From Streptomyces tauricus (lineage in GTDB: Bacteria; Actinomycetota; Actinomycetes; Streptomycetales; Streptomycetaceae), in contig NZ_BMVY01000009.1 in NCBI RefSeq assembly GCF_014650955.1, forward strand, positions 124,001 to 188,000: a stretch of 64,000 nt of DNA, written 5' to 3'. How positions within the stretch are numbered: position 1 is the first letter of the stretch; each line of letters opens with the position of its first letter. The position numbers and the translations under genes are program-made. Below the pieces are notes generated by a model that worked only from the letters and a program-made list of their open reading frames with translations, did no database searches and had not been told where the DNA came from. Shown here in pieces: positions 36,400-44,508 of the stretch.

Positions 36400-37605
36400 A
36401 TGACCGTATGGGACGACCTGGTGGGCCAGGAGAAGGTGAGCGGGCAGCTCGAGGCCGCCGCGCGGGACGCCGACGCCCTGGTCACCGCGGTCGCGGCCGA
36501 CACCCCGTTGCCCGAGGCCTCGAAGATGACGCACGCGTGGCTCTTCACGGGGCCGCCGGGCTCGGGCCGTTCCACCACGGCGCGCGCCTTCGCGGCGGCC
36601 CTGCAGTGCACCAGCCCCGACCGAGCCCTCGGCGGGATCCCCGGCTGCGGATTCTGCGACGGCTGCCACACGAGCCTCATCGGTACGCACGCGGACGTGC
36701 AGATCATCCGCACCGACCTGCTCTCCATCGGTGTGAAGGAGACGCGCGACCTGGTCCGCCGCGCCCAGCTGTCCCCGGCGGTCGGCCGGTGGCAGGTCAT
36801 CGTCATGGAGGACGCCGACCGCCTCACCGAGGGCGCGGGCAACGTCCTGCTGAAGGCCGTCGAAGAGCCAGCCCCCCGCACGGTCTGGCTCCTGTGCGCG
36901 CCTTCCCTGGAGGACGTGCTGCCCACGATCCGCTCCCGGTGCCGCCACCTCACGCTCAGGACGCCCTCGGTGGCCGCGGTCGCCGATGTCCTCGTACGCC
37001 GCGACGGCATCGAGCCGGACATCGCCGCCGCCGTGGCCCGCGCCACCCAGGGGCACATCGGGCGCGCCCGGCGCCTCGCCACCGACGAACGGGCCCGCGC
37101 GCGCCGGGCCGCCGTCCTGAAGCTGCCGCTGCGGGTCGACGACGTGGGCGCCTGTCTCAAGGCGGCCCAGGAGCTGATCGACGCGGCCTCCGAGGACGCC
37201 AAACAGGTCGCCGAGGAGGGTGACGTCAAGGAGACCGAGGACATGAAGGCGGCCCTCGGCGCGGGGCCCGGCGGCCGTATGCCGCGAGGTACCGCGGGTG
37301 TGATGAAGGAGCTGGAGGACAAGCAGAAGCGCCGCAAGACACGTACGCAGCGCGACAGCCTGGACCTGGCCCTGATCGACCTCACGGCCTTCTACCGCGA
37401 TGTGCTCGCCCTGCAGTTCGGCACGGACCTCGCCCTCGCCAACACGGAGATGCAGGACGCGCTGGACCGGCTGGCCCGCGGCTCGTCGCCCGAGGCCACC
37501 CTGCGCCGGATAGAGGCGATCGCCGCCTGCCGGGAGGCCCTGGACCGGAACGTGGCACCGCTGCTGGCGGTGGAGGCCATGACGATGGCACTGCGGGCGG
37601 GGTGA
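36400..37605 (+). CDS. holB: DNA polymerase III delta' subunit
   Basis: 401 residues from ATG 36400 (MTVWDDLVGQEKV). It is an AAA+ clamp-loader subunit with DDLVGQEKV at the start, a P-loop-like GPPGSGRSTTAR in which the Lys is Arg (so no ATP hydrolysis expected), and a zinc site CTSPD...CGFCDGC. DADRLTEGAGNVLLKAVEEPAP and IRSRCRHL (arginine finger SRC) are conserved. A Gly/Lys-rich insert (GPGGRMPRGTAGVMKELEDKQKRRKTRTQ) interrupts the C-terminal collar domain. An in-frame upstream extension has an Ala/Ser/Pro-rich sequence and no ribosome site, and is rejected. The gene is 250 bp downstream of tmk. Confidence 0.95.
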   Translation: MTVWDDLVGQEKVSGQLEAAARDADALVTAVAADTPLPEASKMTHAWLFTGPPGSGRSTTARAFAAALQCTSPDRALGGIPGCGFCDGCHTSLIGTHADVQIIRTDLLSIGVKETRDLVRRAQLSPAVGRWQVIVMEDADRLTEGAGNVLLKAVEEPAPRTVWLLCAPSLEDVLPTIRSRCRHLTLRTPSVAAVADVLVRRDGIEPDIAAAVARATQGHIGRARRLATDERARARRAAVLKLPLRVDDVGACLKAAQELIDAASEDAKQVAEEGDVKETEDMKAALGAGPGGRMPRGTAGVMKELEDKQKRRKTRTQRDSLDLALIDLTAFYRDVLALQFGTDLALANTEMQDALDRLARGSSPEATLRRIEAIAACREALDRNVAPLLAVEAMTMALRAG

Positions 37606-37650
37606 CGCGGGCCCCCACCGAGGGCTGAGCGCTGAGGGTAGGCGGCCGGG

Positions 37651-37774
37651 GGCTGAGCGCGGCGGGTTGGCGGACACCGGGGGCCGGCTGAGCGCGGCGG
37701 GTTGGCGGACACCGGGGGCCGGCTGAGCGCGGCGGGTTGGCGGACACCGGGGGCCGGCTGAGCGCGGCGGGTTG
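37651..37774. repeat. 35-bp perfect tandem repeat, 3.5 copies
   Basis: Three identical 35-bp units start at 37651, 37686 and 37721, and a fourth, truncated to 19 bp, at 37756. A diverged half unit precedes them from about 37621. Identity between copies is complete, so the array is young or homogenised. It lies between the holB stop and the TAP-like hydrolase gene. Confidence 0.9.
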
Positions 37775-37856
37775 AGGTTGCTCGAACGGGGAGTTGGCGT
37801 CGTCACTCGTACGAGGCATGCGTGCAACCCTGAGCAATCAATCCGTCGCACAGGGT

Positions 37857-37862
37857 TACGCT
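37857..37862 (+). promoter_or_regulatory. -10 hexamer of a leaderless start
   Basis: TACGCT lies 6 bases before the ATG at 37869. There is no ribosome site, so transcription probably starts at the ATG. Confidence 0.5.
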
Positions 37863-37868
37863 CGGTCG

Positions 37869-39470
37869 ATGTACACCAGGCGCAGGCCCGGGTCGTCCCG
37901 GGCCCATCGTTCCCTCCGCGCGTACGGCACCCTGTTCGCCGTCGCCGGACTCCTCGTCTCCGCCTGCTCCGCGGGGAGTTCGACGAGCTCCGCGAGCCCG
38001 GCCGGATCGGTGGCGCTGCGCGCGCTGCCCGAGGCCACCCCGTCCGCGCTGGCCCCGTACTACGGGCAGCGGGCTGTCTGGCGGGACTGCGGAGTCGCCG
38101 GCTTCGAGTGCGGCACGCTGAAGGCCCCGCTCGACTACGCCGAGCCGACCAAGGGCGACATCAAGCTGGCCGTGGCGCGCAAGAAGGCCACGGGGCCGGG
38201 CAAACGGATCGGCTCGCTGCTGGTCAACCCGGGAGGGCCGGGCGGATCGGCGGTGGACTACCTCCAGTCGTACGCCGGGATCGGCTACCCGGCGAAGGTG
38301 CGCGCCCGCTACGACATGGTGGCGGTCGACCCGCGGGGCGTCGCCCGCAGCGCGCCCGTCGAATGCCTCACCGGGCGCCGGATGGACGCGTACACGCAGA
38401 CCGACACGACCCCCGACAACGCGCGCGAGACCAGTGAGCTGGTCGACGCCTACAAGGAGTTCGCGGAGGCCTGCGGACAGCGTTCGGGGAACGTGCTGCG
38501 CCATGTGTCCACGGTCGAGGCGGCCCGTGACATGGATCTCGTACGGGCCGCGCTGGGCGACGAGAAGCTGACGTACGTGGGTGCCTCGTACGGCACGTTC
38601 CTCGGGGCGACCTATGCGGGCCTCTATCCGGAGCGTGTCGGCCGGCTGGTCCTGGACGGCGCGATGGACCCGTCCCTGCCCGCGCGGAAACTGAACCGGG
38701 ACCAGACGGCCGGCTTCGACACGGCCTTCCGGTCCTTCGCGAAGGACTGCGTGACCGAGTCCGACTGCCCGCTGGGCGGGAAGGGCACGTCGCCGGAGCA
38801 GGTCGGCAAGAACCTGAAGGCCTTCTTCCAGCAGTTGGACTCCGATCCCATCGACGCGGGCGACGCGGACGGCCGCAAGCTGGGCGAGGCGCTGGCCACG
38901 ACCGGCGTCATCGCCGCGATGTACGACGAGGGGGCCTGGCCGCAACTGCGCGAGGCCCTCACCACGGCCATGCAGGACAAGGACGGCGCGGGCCTGCTCG
39001 TCCTGTCCGACAGCTACTACGAGCGGGAGGCGGACGGCACGTACGCCAACCTGATGTCCGCCAACGCGGCGGTCAACTGCCTGGACCTGCCCGCCGCCTT
39101 CGCCTCCCCCGAGGAGGTCGAGAAGGGCGTCCCCGACTTCGAGAAGGCCTCCCCGGTCTTCGGCAGGGGCCTCGCCTGGGCCTCGCTGAACTGCGCCTAC
39201 TGGCCGGTGAAGCCGACCGGGGAGCCGCACCGCATCGAGGCGAAGGGCGCGGCGCCGATCGTCGTCGTCGGTACGGTCCGGGACCCCGCGACCCCCTACC
39301 CCTGGGCGCAGGCCCTCGCCACCCAGCTCTCCTCCGGAGCGCTCCTGACCTACGACGGCGACGGCCACACGGCGTACGGGCGCGGCAGCGCCTGCATCGA
39401 CTCCGCGATCAACGAGTACCTACTGGAAGGCACCCCTCCCCAAAAGGGAAAACGCTGCTCGGCGACGTGA
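37869..39470 (+). CDS. Secreted TAP-like alpha/beta hydrolase lipoprotein
   Basis: 533 residues from ATG 37869. A twin-Arg/Ser-rich lead is followed by YGTLFAVAGLLVSACSAGSS (lipobox VSAC). The hydrolase fold has VNPGGPGGSAVDYL (oxyanion region), MVAVDPRGVARS, the nucleophile elbow YVGASYGTFLGATYAGLYPERV, and the late DPATPY (Asp) and DGHTAYG (His) triad members. The TAP-like C-terminal domain marks tripeptidyl aminopeptidase relatives. It is probably an exported peptidase. The start appears leaderless (TACGCT 6 bases upstream). Confidence 0.88.
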   Translation: MYTRRRPGSSRAHRSLRAYGTLFAVAGLLVSACSAGSSTSSASPAGSVALRALPEATPSALAPYYGQRAVWRDCGVAGFECGTLKAPLDYAEPTKGDIKLAVARKKATGPGKRIGSLLVNPGGPGGSAVDYLQSYAGIGYPAKVRARYDMVAVDPRGVARSAPVECLTGRRMDAYTQTDTTPDNARETSELVDAYKEFAEACGQRSGNVLRHVSTVEAARDMDLVRAALGDEKLTYVGASYGTFLGATYAGLYPERVGRLVLDGAMDPSLPARKLNRDQTAGFDTAFRSFAKDCVTESDCPLGGKGTSPEQVGKNLKAFFQQLDSDPIDAGDADGRKLGEALATTGVIAAMYDEGAWPQLREALTTAMQDKDGAGLLVLSDSYYEREADGTYANLMSANAAVNCLDLPAAFASPEEVEKGVPDFEKASPVFGRGLAWASLNCAYWPVKPTGEPHRIEAKGAAPIVVVGTVRDPATPYPWAQALATQLSSGALLTYDGDGHTAYGRGSACIDSAINEYLLEGTPPQKGKRCSAT

Positions 39471-39715
39471 TCACGGGTCCGCGACGGGTGCGCCGCCGAC
39501 TCGCCGCCGGTCCGTCACTGGGCCGACGCCGGTCCACCACCGGGTTGACGCCGACCCGCCACCGACCCGCCGCCTGTCCGTCACCGGGCTGTCGGCGAGC
39601 CCGCCGGGGGTGCCTCTGAGGGTGACTCCGGGGGCGCCTCCGGGGCGGTACGGAGCACCCCCGGAAACTGTGTAGACTTGCTGACGTTGCAGATCGCACC
39701 ATAGTTCCGCAGCGC

Positions 39716-39789
39716 GCCGCCTTAGCTCAGATGGCCAGAGCAACGCACTCGTAATGCGTAGGTCTCGGGTTCGAATCCCGAAGGCGGCT
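39716..39789 (+). tRNA. tRNA-Thr (anticodon CGT)
   Basis: 74 nt. The acceptor stem GCCGCCT (39716-39722) pairs with AGGCGGC (39782-39788). The anticodon arm is ACGCA-CTCGTAA-TGCGT, giving anticodon CGT. The T arm GGGTTCGAATCCC is perfect. CCA is not encoded. An integrase remnant follows directly downstream on the opposite strand, so the 3' half is a probable attB site. Confidence 0.97.
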
Positions 39790-39859
39790 CTGTGGAAGCC
39801 TCAGGACTCACTCGCCGTGACCTGGGGCTTTTGCTTTTGGCGGGTGCGGCGACGCCGGA

Positions 39860-40200
39860 GAGCGCGCGCCGTGCGACGGTGTGCCGCAGGATCTCCATGA
39901 TCGTGGGTATGTCCACCCCCAGCTCGTTCAGGATCGTGCCGGCGGTGTGGCGGCTCCCGTCGTACAGACGGCGGTCGTCGATTCCCGCTTCGGCGAGCAG
40001 GTCTTTGAACTCCTCCCAGTCGGCTCGGGGATCGAGGGGGCGACCGTCCGGCCGCGTGAAGAGTGCGTCGTGCTCCTGCCACTCGTCCCCGGCGACGGCC
40101 CGCATTCCCTCCTGCTCTGTCTTGTGCGCGTGCAGGTACGGGATGAACGGCGGGGGATCGGGACGGGGTTCGAGCTTTTCTTGGTCTTGGGACGGGTGAA
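39860..40200 (-). pseudogene. Remnant of a tyrosine-family site-specific integrase
   Basis: The minus-strand frame holds LFTRPDGRPLDPRADWEEFKDLL and then DDRRLYDGSRHTAGTILNELGVDIPTIMEILRH, the box II region of pSAM2-type integrases (normally HDARHT and the same EILGH run). Upstream the frame is broken: a PKTKKS-like motif is seen only in another frame near 40180-40200. The catalytic Tyr segment is lost and the frame reads through the tRNA gene. It is the scar of an integrated element at the tRNA-Thr attachment site. Confidence 0.7.
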
Positions 40201-40351
40201 ACCAGGCCACCGCCTGCGCGCTCAGGGCACGCGCCGGCGTGCGACGTGCAGCCTTTCGGGTGATGGATTCTGCTGCCCTGACCTGCATCGTTCGGGTGGT
40301 CGCTTGTGTGTGACACTCCACGGCACACGAAACAATGCGAAGGCAGGACAC

Positions 40352-40888
40352 ATGCGTGGGGTGGGAGTGGCCGTGGCCGCGATAGCGGTGACGACGGCGC
40401 TGACAGGTTGTGGCGGCGGTGACAGCGACGGCGCGGCGGGCGAGCGGGCGACAACGACCGCTCGTGTGGCGGAAAAGGCGGCCGAGGACGAGGTGACCGT
40501 CGATGCCGTGCAGGGTGATGTCCGGTCTGCGGTCAGGGCCGCGGGGATCGGGCGGTTGAGTTTCCCTGACATGAGCGAGTTGGGCAATCCGTGCCGTGTG
40601 GTGGGGGTCTTGCGGACTGAGGACGCGCCGAAGCGTGAGGCCGTGGACTCGGTGTTGGCCGTGCTGAAAGCACGGGGCTGGGGACGGATGGAGCGGATAC
40701 CGGCCGAGGACGGTGGCGAGGGTTGGCACCTGGTGAAGAACGGCTGGGAGGTTGTCCTGAGCGCGGGAGAGGTCCCCGAGGGGGCGGGGATCGTGTTCGA
40801 CGCGTCGGGGAAAGCATGCGGGGTGCCCATGCCGTCGCGGCCCGCCACCTCCGACATCGCGCCTCCTGAGAGGCCCGTCCTGCCCTGA
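40352..40888 (+). CDS. Hypothetical lipoprotein
   Basis: 178 residues from ATG 40352, preceded by GAAGGCAGGA. The signal is MRGVGVAVAAIAVTTALTGC with lipobox LTGC. The mature part is an alpha/beta-like small domain containing SELGNPCRVVGVL and DEVTVDAVQGDVRSAVRAAG. It has two Cys (NPC, KAC) that may pair. No family was recognised. It lies in the tRNA-Thr accessory pocket next to the integrase scar, and may be cargo of the lost element. Confidence 0.65.
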   Translation: MRGVGVAVAAIAVTTALTGCGGGDSDGAAGERATTTARVAEKAAEDEVTVDAVQGDVRSAVRAAGIGRLSFPDMSELGNPCRVVGVLRTEDAPKREAVDSVLAVLKARGWGRMERIPAEDGGEGWHLVKNGWEVVLSAGEVPEGAGIVFDASGKACGVPMPSRPATSDIAPPERPVLP

Positions 40889-41372
40889 GCAGCCGCCCTC
40901 CGCGCGTACGAGCGGCTATGCGCCGAGGGCTTCACCAGTCGCCTCTTGGCGGACGAGGCGACTCGGGGCTGCCGACGGTAGGACGGCCATTCTTCCGCGG
41001 TTCTATTGCCTCATAATTTGACACCGGAGATTACCTGCGATCAGGCGGTGAAATGCGCGACTCGCGGGACCAGTAGCGCTGACGCAGTTCCCCCGCCGGG
41101 GAGAACTGCGGGATCGTCAGCGCGGCCGAACGCCTGGGCAAGACCGGAGCCCAACCTGCGGGCGGCCGCTTCAAGTTCTGGACCACCGGCGGCTAGCTCG
41201 TCCACGTTGGAAACGGTGAAGCCGACACGGCCTCGGTGCGGGCCCGGGCCCCCGAGAGGCTCGGCGGAGTTGTGGTGACGGTAGTGCATGAACTGGGCGG
41301 ACACTCCGCCGTCACCGGCTGAACCGTTGCCCGCAGTAAGGCGTTGCCGCTTGCCGCCGCGCGATCACGTGT
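40889..41372. other. Degenerate accessory sequence
   Basis: About 480 bp in the tRNA-Thr pocket without a credible gene. Several short frames look like gene debris (one ends VVVTVVHELGGHSAVTG near 41325). An imperfect inverted repeat occurs at 41077-41122. Confidence 0.4.
41077..41122. repeat. Imperfect inverted repeat (two-part dyad)
   Basis: CGCTGACG (41077-41084) and CAGTTC (41085-41090) are mirrored by GAACTG (41103-41108) and CGTCAGCG (41115-41122). The arms are 14 bp with a 6-bp interruption on the right. Confidence 0.45.
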
Positions 41373-41859
41373 ATGGAGCGCGAGGTACTGGAGGCCGCTG
41401 AGCAGGCCGTCAGCGAGATGCTCGTCGCCGGTGTCGGCCTGGGCCGCGTACCCGGAGGGCCCGTTCCGGACGGTGTACGCGCGGCTGGTCGACGAGGGTC
41501 TTGTCGATGGCCGTGAGTCCTGGGGTCTCTCCGAGGGTGAGCTGGAGGAGATCTCCCGGGACCAGGGGGTGCCGCTGGATCCCGAATACGCCGACTTCCC
41601 GCGGTGGATGGGCGCGGGCCGCGGGCGGACGCTCGCGGGGGAGACCGTCTTCCGCTCGGCGGTGCGCGGTATCCGGGCAGGCGCAGAGGCGATGTGCGCG
41701 GAGCTCGGCATCGACGGGTGCGTGCTGGTACGAGTTCCGCTGGGACGCGTCCATGGGTGAATTCCCATGAATGACTCCTGCGGTATCGCCTCGGCACTCG
41801 CGGACTGTGCACTGCCTGACACGATTCCCGCGATCCTCGGAGAGCTGCGGCAGCGGTAG
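41373..41859 (+). pseudogene. Frameshifted hypothetical gene
   Basis: Three consecutive reading frames each show strong third-base G/C bias and protein-like sequence. They are MEREVLEAAEQAVSEMLVAG (41373-41440), then PFRTVYARLVDEGLVDGRES through GIDGCVL (about 41460-41735), then YEFRWDASMGEFP (41737-41769), followed in a further frame by MNDSCGIASALADCALPDTI (41767-41859). The pieces read as one protein interrupted by two or three frameshifts. Family unknown. Confidence 0.5.
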
Positions 41860-41877
41860 CGGGCGGGGCTGCGGGCG

Positions 41878-42825
41878 TTACGAGGCCAGGGTCGTCAAGG
41901 CTGGGGCGAAGGCGATCAGTAGTGGGATCAGTGGGGCCAATGCCGCGGCCGTTGTTGTGCCTCGGCGGTGGGAGCGGGTGAGGCGGGGTGGGGGGTCCAG
42001 GAGGCGTTCCACGCGTTGGTGGAGCAGGGGTCTCGGGGTGGCGCAGGAGAGTACGCCCCGGTGCTGGTTCAGTTCGATCAGGGCCAGCGCCGTCGTGAGG
42101 TGGCCGCAGCGGCGCGAGGCCGTGTCGTCGGCGGAGAGTTCGACGAGGCGGTGCGTCTGGTCGCGGAAGTCACGGAAGACCGGGATGCCCGGGAAGCCGC
42201 CGGCCAGCGCCTGGGAGAGATGCAGGAGCCAGTCGTGGCGGGCGCGGGCGTGACCGAGTTCGTGGGCCTGGATGGCGTCCAGCTGGTGGTCGGTGAGGCG
42301 GTGCAGGGCGCCCGTGGTGACGACGAGCTGGGCCGGGTTGCCCGGCATCCACCAGGCGTCCGGGTACTCGTCCTCCAGTACGAGGAGCGGGCCGCGGGAG
42401 GTCGGCAGCCCGGCCGGCAGCTCGGGGGCCCGTTCGCGCAGGTGCTCCCGGCGCAGCCGACTGCGCCTGCGGGCCTCCGTCACCTCACGGGCGAGCATCG
42501 CCGTCGTCCAGGCGGCGCCGCCCGCCAGCAGCAGCGTCAGCGCGGTGGTCCAGGGCGGGGCGGCGGCCAGGTCGTACGCCGCGGTGACGGAAGGCGGCGC
42601 GGGTGCGAAGACGTGGGCGCGGACCGTGTGGAAGACGGCGGAGGCGCTCAGTACGAGCGACGACAGACAGCACAGCAGGACCGTGGCGACCAGGCACTGC
42701 CACACCCACAGCGCGAGTACGGGCTCCCGTTCGGGCCAGGAGGCGCCGGTCAGGACGCGGGGCCCCACGACCGCGGCGGTCAGGGCGACGGCCGCCATCA
42801 GCATGAGGGAGACGGTTACGGTCAT
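41878..42825 (-). CDS. M56-family (BlaR1-like) membrane metallopeptidase
   Basis: 315 residues with about four membrane helices. The zinc motif is AIQAHELGHARARHDWLLH (HExxH at about 190), followed later by LVELSADDTASRRCG, the downstream Glu/Asp segment. The family includes BlaR1/MecR1 sensors that cleave a BlaI-type repressor. No BlaI gene lies adjacent here and no penicillin-binding sensor domain is present. Its role is therefore open. The gene closes the accessory pocket beside a repeat-rich spacer. Confidence 0.85.
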   Translation of the reverse strand: MTVTVSLMLMAAVALTAAVVGPRVLTGASWPEREPVLALWVWQCLVATVLLCCLSSLVLSASAVFHTVRAHVFAPAPPSVTAAYDLAAAPPWTTALTLLLAGGAAWTTAMLAREVTEARRRSRLRREHLRERAPELPAGLPTSRGPLLVLEDEYPDAWWMPGNPAQLVVTTGALHRLTDHQLDAIQAHELGHARARHDWLLHLSQALAGGFPGIPVFRDFRDQTHRLVELSADDTASRRCGHLTTALALIELNQHRGVLSCATPRPLLHQRVERLLDPPPRLTRSHRRGTTTAAALAPLIPLLIAFAPALTTLAS

Positions 42826-43310
42826 GTCGTGGGCCCTTCTTCCCCTCGGTCCTGTTCTTCCCTCGGTCCTGCTCGGCCCCGCTCGGCCCTGCGGGTCGGG
42901 CTTCTAGCTTCTAGCTTCTGGCTTCTGGCTTCTGTGGTCTGTCCGGGCGCCGGAAGCGGGTCATGGACACGCTACCGGTCGTCGGGCCCCCTGAGGCACC
43001 CAGCGGAGTGGCACCCAGTGGAGTGGCGGTCCGGAGTGACGGCCTGGCGTGGCGGTCCGGTGTGGCGGTCCGGTGTGGGGGCCTGACGTGATGATCTGGC
43101 GTGGCGGCTTTGGCTGACGGCCTGGCGTGACGGGCGTCGGAGCGTCGCGCGGTTGTGAGACGGCCGGGGGCCAGGTACGTACAGGACGGGGAACGCAGTC
43201 CGGGACGCGCCGCGACACCCTTACGAAATCGCGTACTTGAGGAGTCCACAGCGTGAACGGCTAGCATCGTTCTCTGATTGTCCGACGAGGTCGAGATCGG
43301 GGTGGGCGTC
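42826..43310. other. Repeat-rich spacer
   Basis: About 480 bp without a gene. Besides the heptamer array at 42900, the part from about 43020 to 43130 is a loose repeat of GTGGCGGTCCGG and GGCCTGGCGTG(A)CGG units. Confidence 0.45.
42900..42934. repeat. 7-bp tandem repeat, five copies
   Basis: GCTTCT(A/G) repeated in phase at 42900, 42907, 42914, 42921 and 42928. The first two copies end in A and the last three in G. Confidence 0.85.
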
Positions 43311-44207
43311 GTGTCGAGGGAGCCGCGGATCGCGGTGGCCGTGGTGACGATGGGGACGCGGCCCGAAGAGGTCGACGCGTTGCTCGCGTCGGTGGCCAAG
43401 CAGGACGTCGCACCCGAGCGGATCGTGATCGTCGGGAACGGCTGTCCGCTGCCGGAGTTCGCCGAGCGGCTGGGCCTGCCCGGTGAGGTCACCGCCATCG
43501 AGGTCGACGAGAACCTCGGCTGCCCGGGCGGCCGCAACGTCGCCCTGCGGCGCCTGCGGGAGTTCGGGGACGTGGACGTCGTCGTAGAACTGGACGACGA
43601 CGGGCTGCTCATCGACCCAGACGTCCTGCGGACGGTACGGGACCTGTACGCCGTCGAGCCTCGCCTGGGCATCGTCGGTTTCCGCATCGCCGACGAGAAC
43701 GGCGAGACCCAGCGGCGCCACGTACCCCGGCTCGGCGCCAAGGACCCCCTGCGGGGCGGCGAGGTCACCTGCTTCCTCGGCGGCGGCCACGCCCTGTCCA
43801 TGGAGATGCTCGCGCAGACGGGGGACTGGCCCGCCGAGTTCTTCTTCGCGCACGAGGAGACCGACCTGGCGTGGCGGGCCGCCGACGCCGGCTGGACCAT
43901 CCGGTACGAGCCCCAGCTGCTGCTCCAGCACCCGAAGACGTCGCCCGCCCGGCACGCCATCTACTACCGCGTCACCGCCCGCAACCGCGTCTGGCTGGTC
44001 AGGCGGCGGCTGCCCCTGCCGCTCATCCCCGTCCACCTGGCGGTCTGGATCGCGCTGACCCTCGTACGGACGCGGTCCGTCGGTGGGCTGCGGGCGTGGT
44101 TCGGCGGTTTCGTGGAGGGGCTGAGGGCGTCGGCGGGGGAGCGGCGGCCGATGCGCTGGAGGACCGTGTGGCGGCTTACGCGGCTGGGGCGGCCACCCGT
44201 CATCTGA
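43311..44207 (+). CDS. Family 2 glycosyltransferase
   Basis: 298 residues from GTG 43311; a TTG at 43278 is the alternative. The GT-A fold is shown by IAVAVVTMGTRPEEVDALLASV, the ENLGCPGGRNVALR segment, the metal motif VVVELDDDGLLIDP near 85-90, and EEFFFAHEETDLAWRAADAG with the ED-like acceptor acid. It has a C-terminal hydrophobic patch but no clear membrane span. Donor and acceptor sugars are unknown. It stands alone, with no partner biosynthetic genes nearby. Confidence 0.88.
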   Translation: MSREPRIAVAVVTMGTRPEEVDALLASVAKQDVAPERIVIVGNGCPLPEFAERLGLPGEVTAIEVDENLGCPGGRNVALRRLREFGDVDVVVELDDDGLLIDPDVLRTVRDLYAVEPRLGIVGFRIADENGETQRRHVPRLGAKDPLRGGEVTCFLGGGHALSMEMLAQTGDWPAEFFFAHEETDLAWRAADAGWTIRYEPQLLLQHPKTSPARHAIYYRVTARNRVWLVRRRLPLPLIPVHLAVWIALTLVRTRSVGGLRAWFGGFVEGLRASAGERRPMRWRTVWRLTRLGRPPVI

Positions 44208-44508
44208 GGTAGCGGTGAGGGGCCGGAGCTTCTCGAGGTCGAGGGTTCCGCCCGGTACGCGGGTGTCTCACGCGTCTTCCATGGGACCTTCGGACCCGGT
44301 CGCGACGGCGACACTCCCCCGAGTCGCGGCGACCTACGACGCCTACCGCGTACCGGAGCGACCGGATCCGATGCGGTGATCAAATCAGGCCACGCCAACC
44401 GATCGCTAACATGGGGCGAACGGTGCGGCGGGGCACGTAGTTTCGCCCGAGGGTTGGCGGAGCGTCGGATTCCGGCCGCCCGACGCCGCCGACGGGGAGG
44501 GCGAACGG
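44208..44508 (+). other. Upstream region of the AfsR-like regulator
   Basis: About 300 bp with no gene. A run of moderately AT-richer sequence near 44378-44415 (GATCAAATCA...CTAACAT) could hold a promoter, but no convincing -35/-10 pair was found. Confidence 0.35.

Noticed and set aside
37651..37774. CRISPR array
   Set aside because: The 35-bp units are directly adjacent with no spacers and there are no cas genes.
39722..40729. Intact integrase frame reading through the tRNA
   Set aside because: Only a C-terminal homologous segment is present; the upstream part is out of frame and the end is a translation of the tRNA gene.
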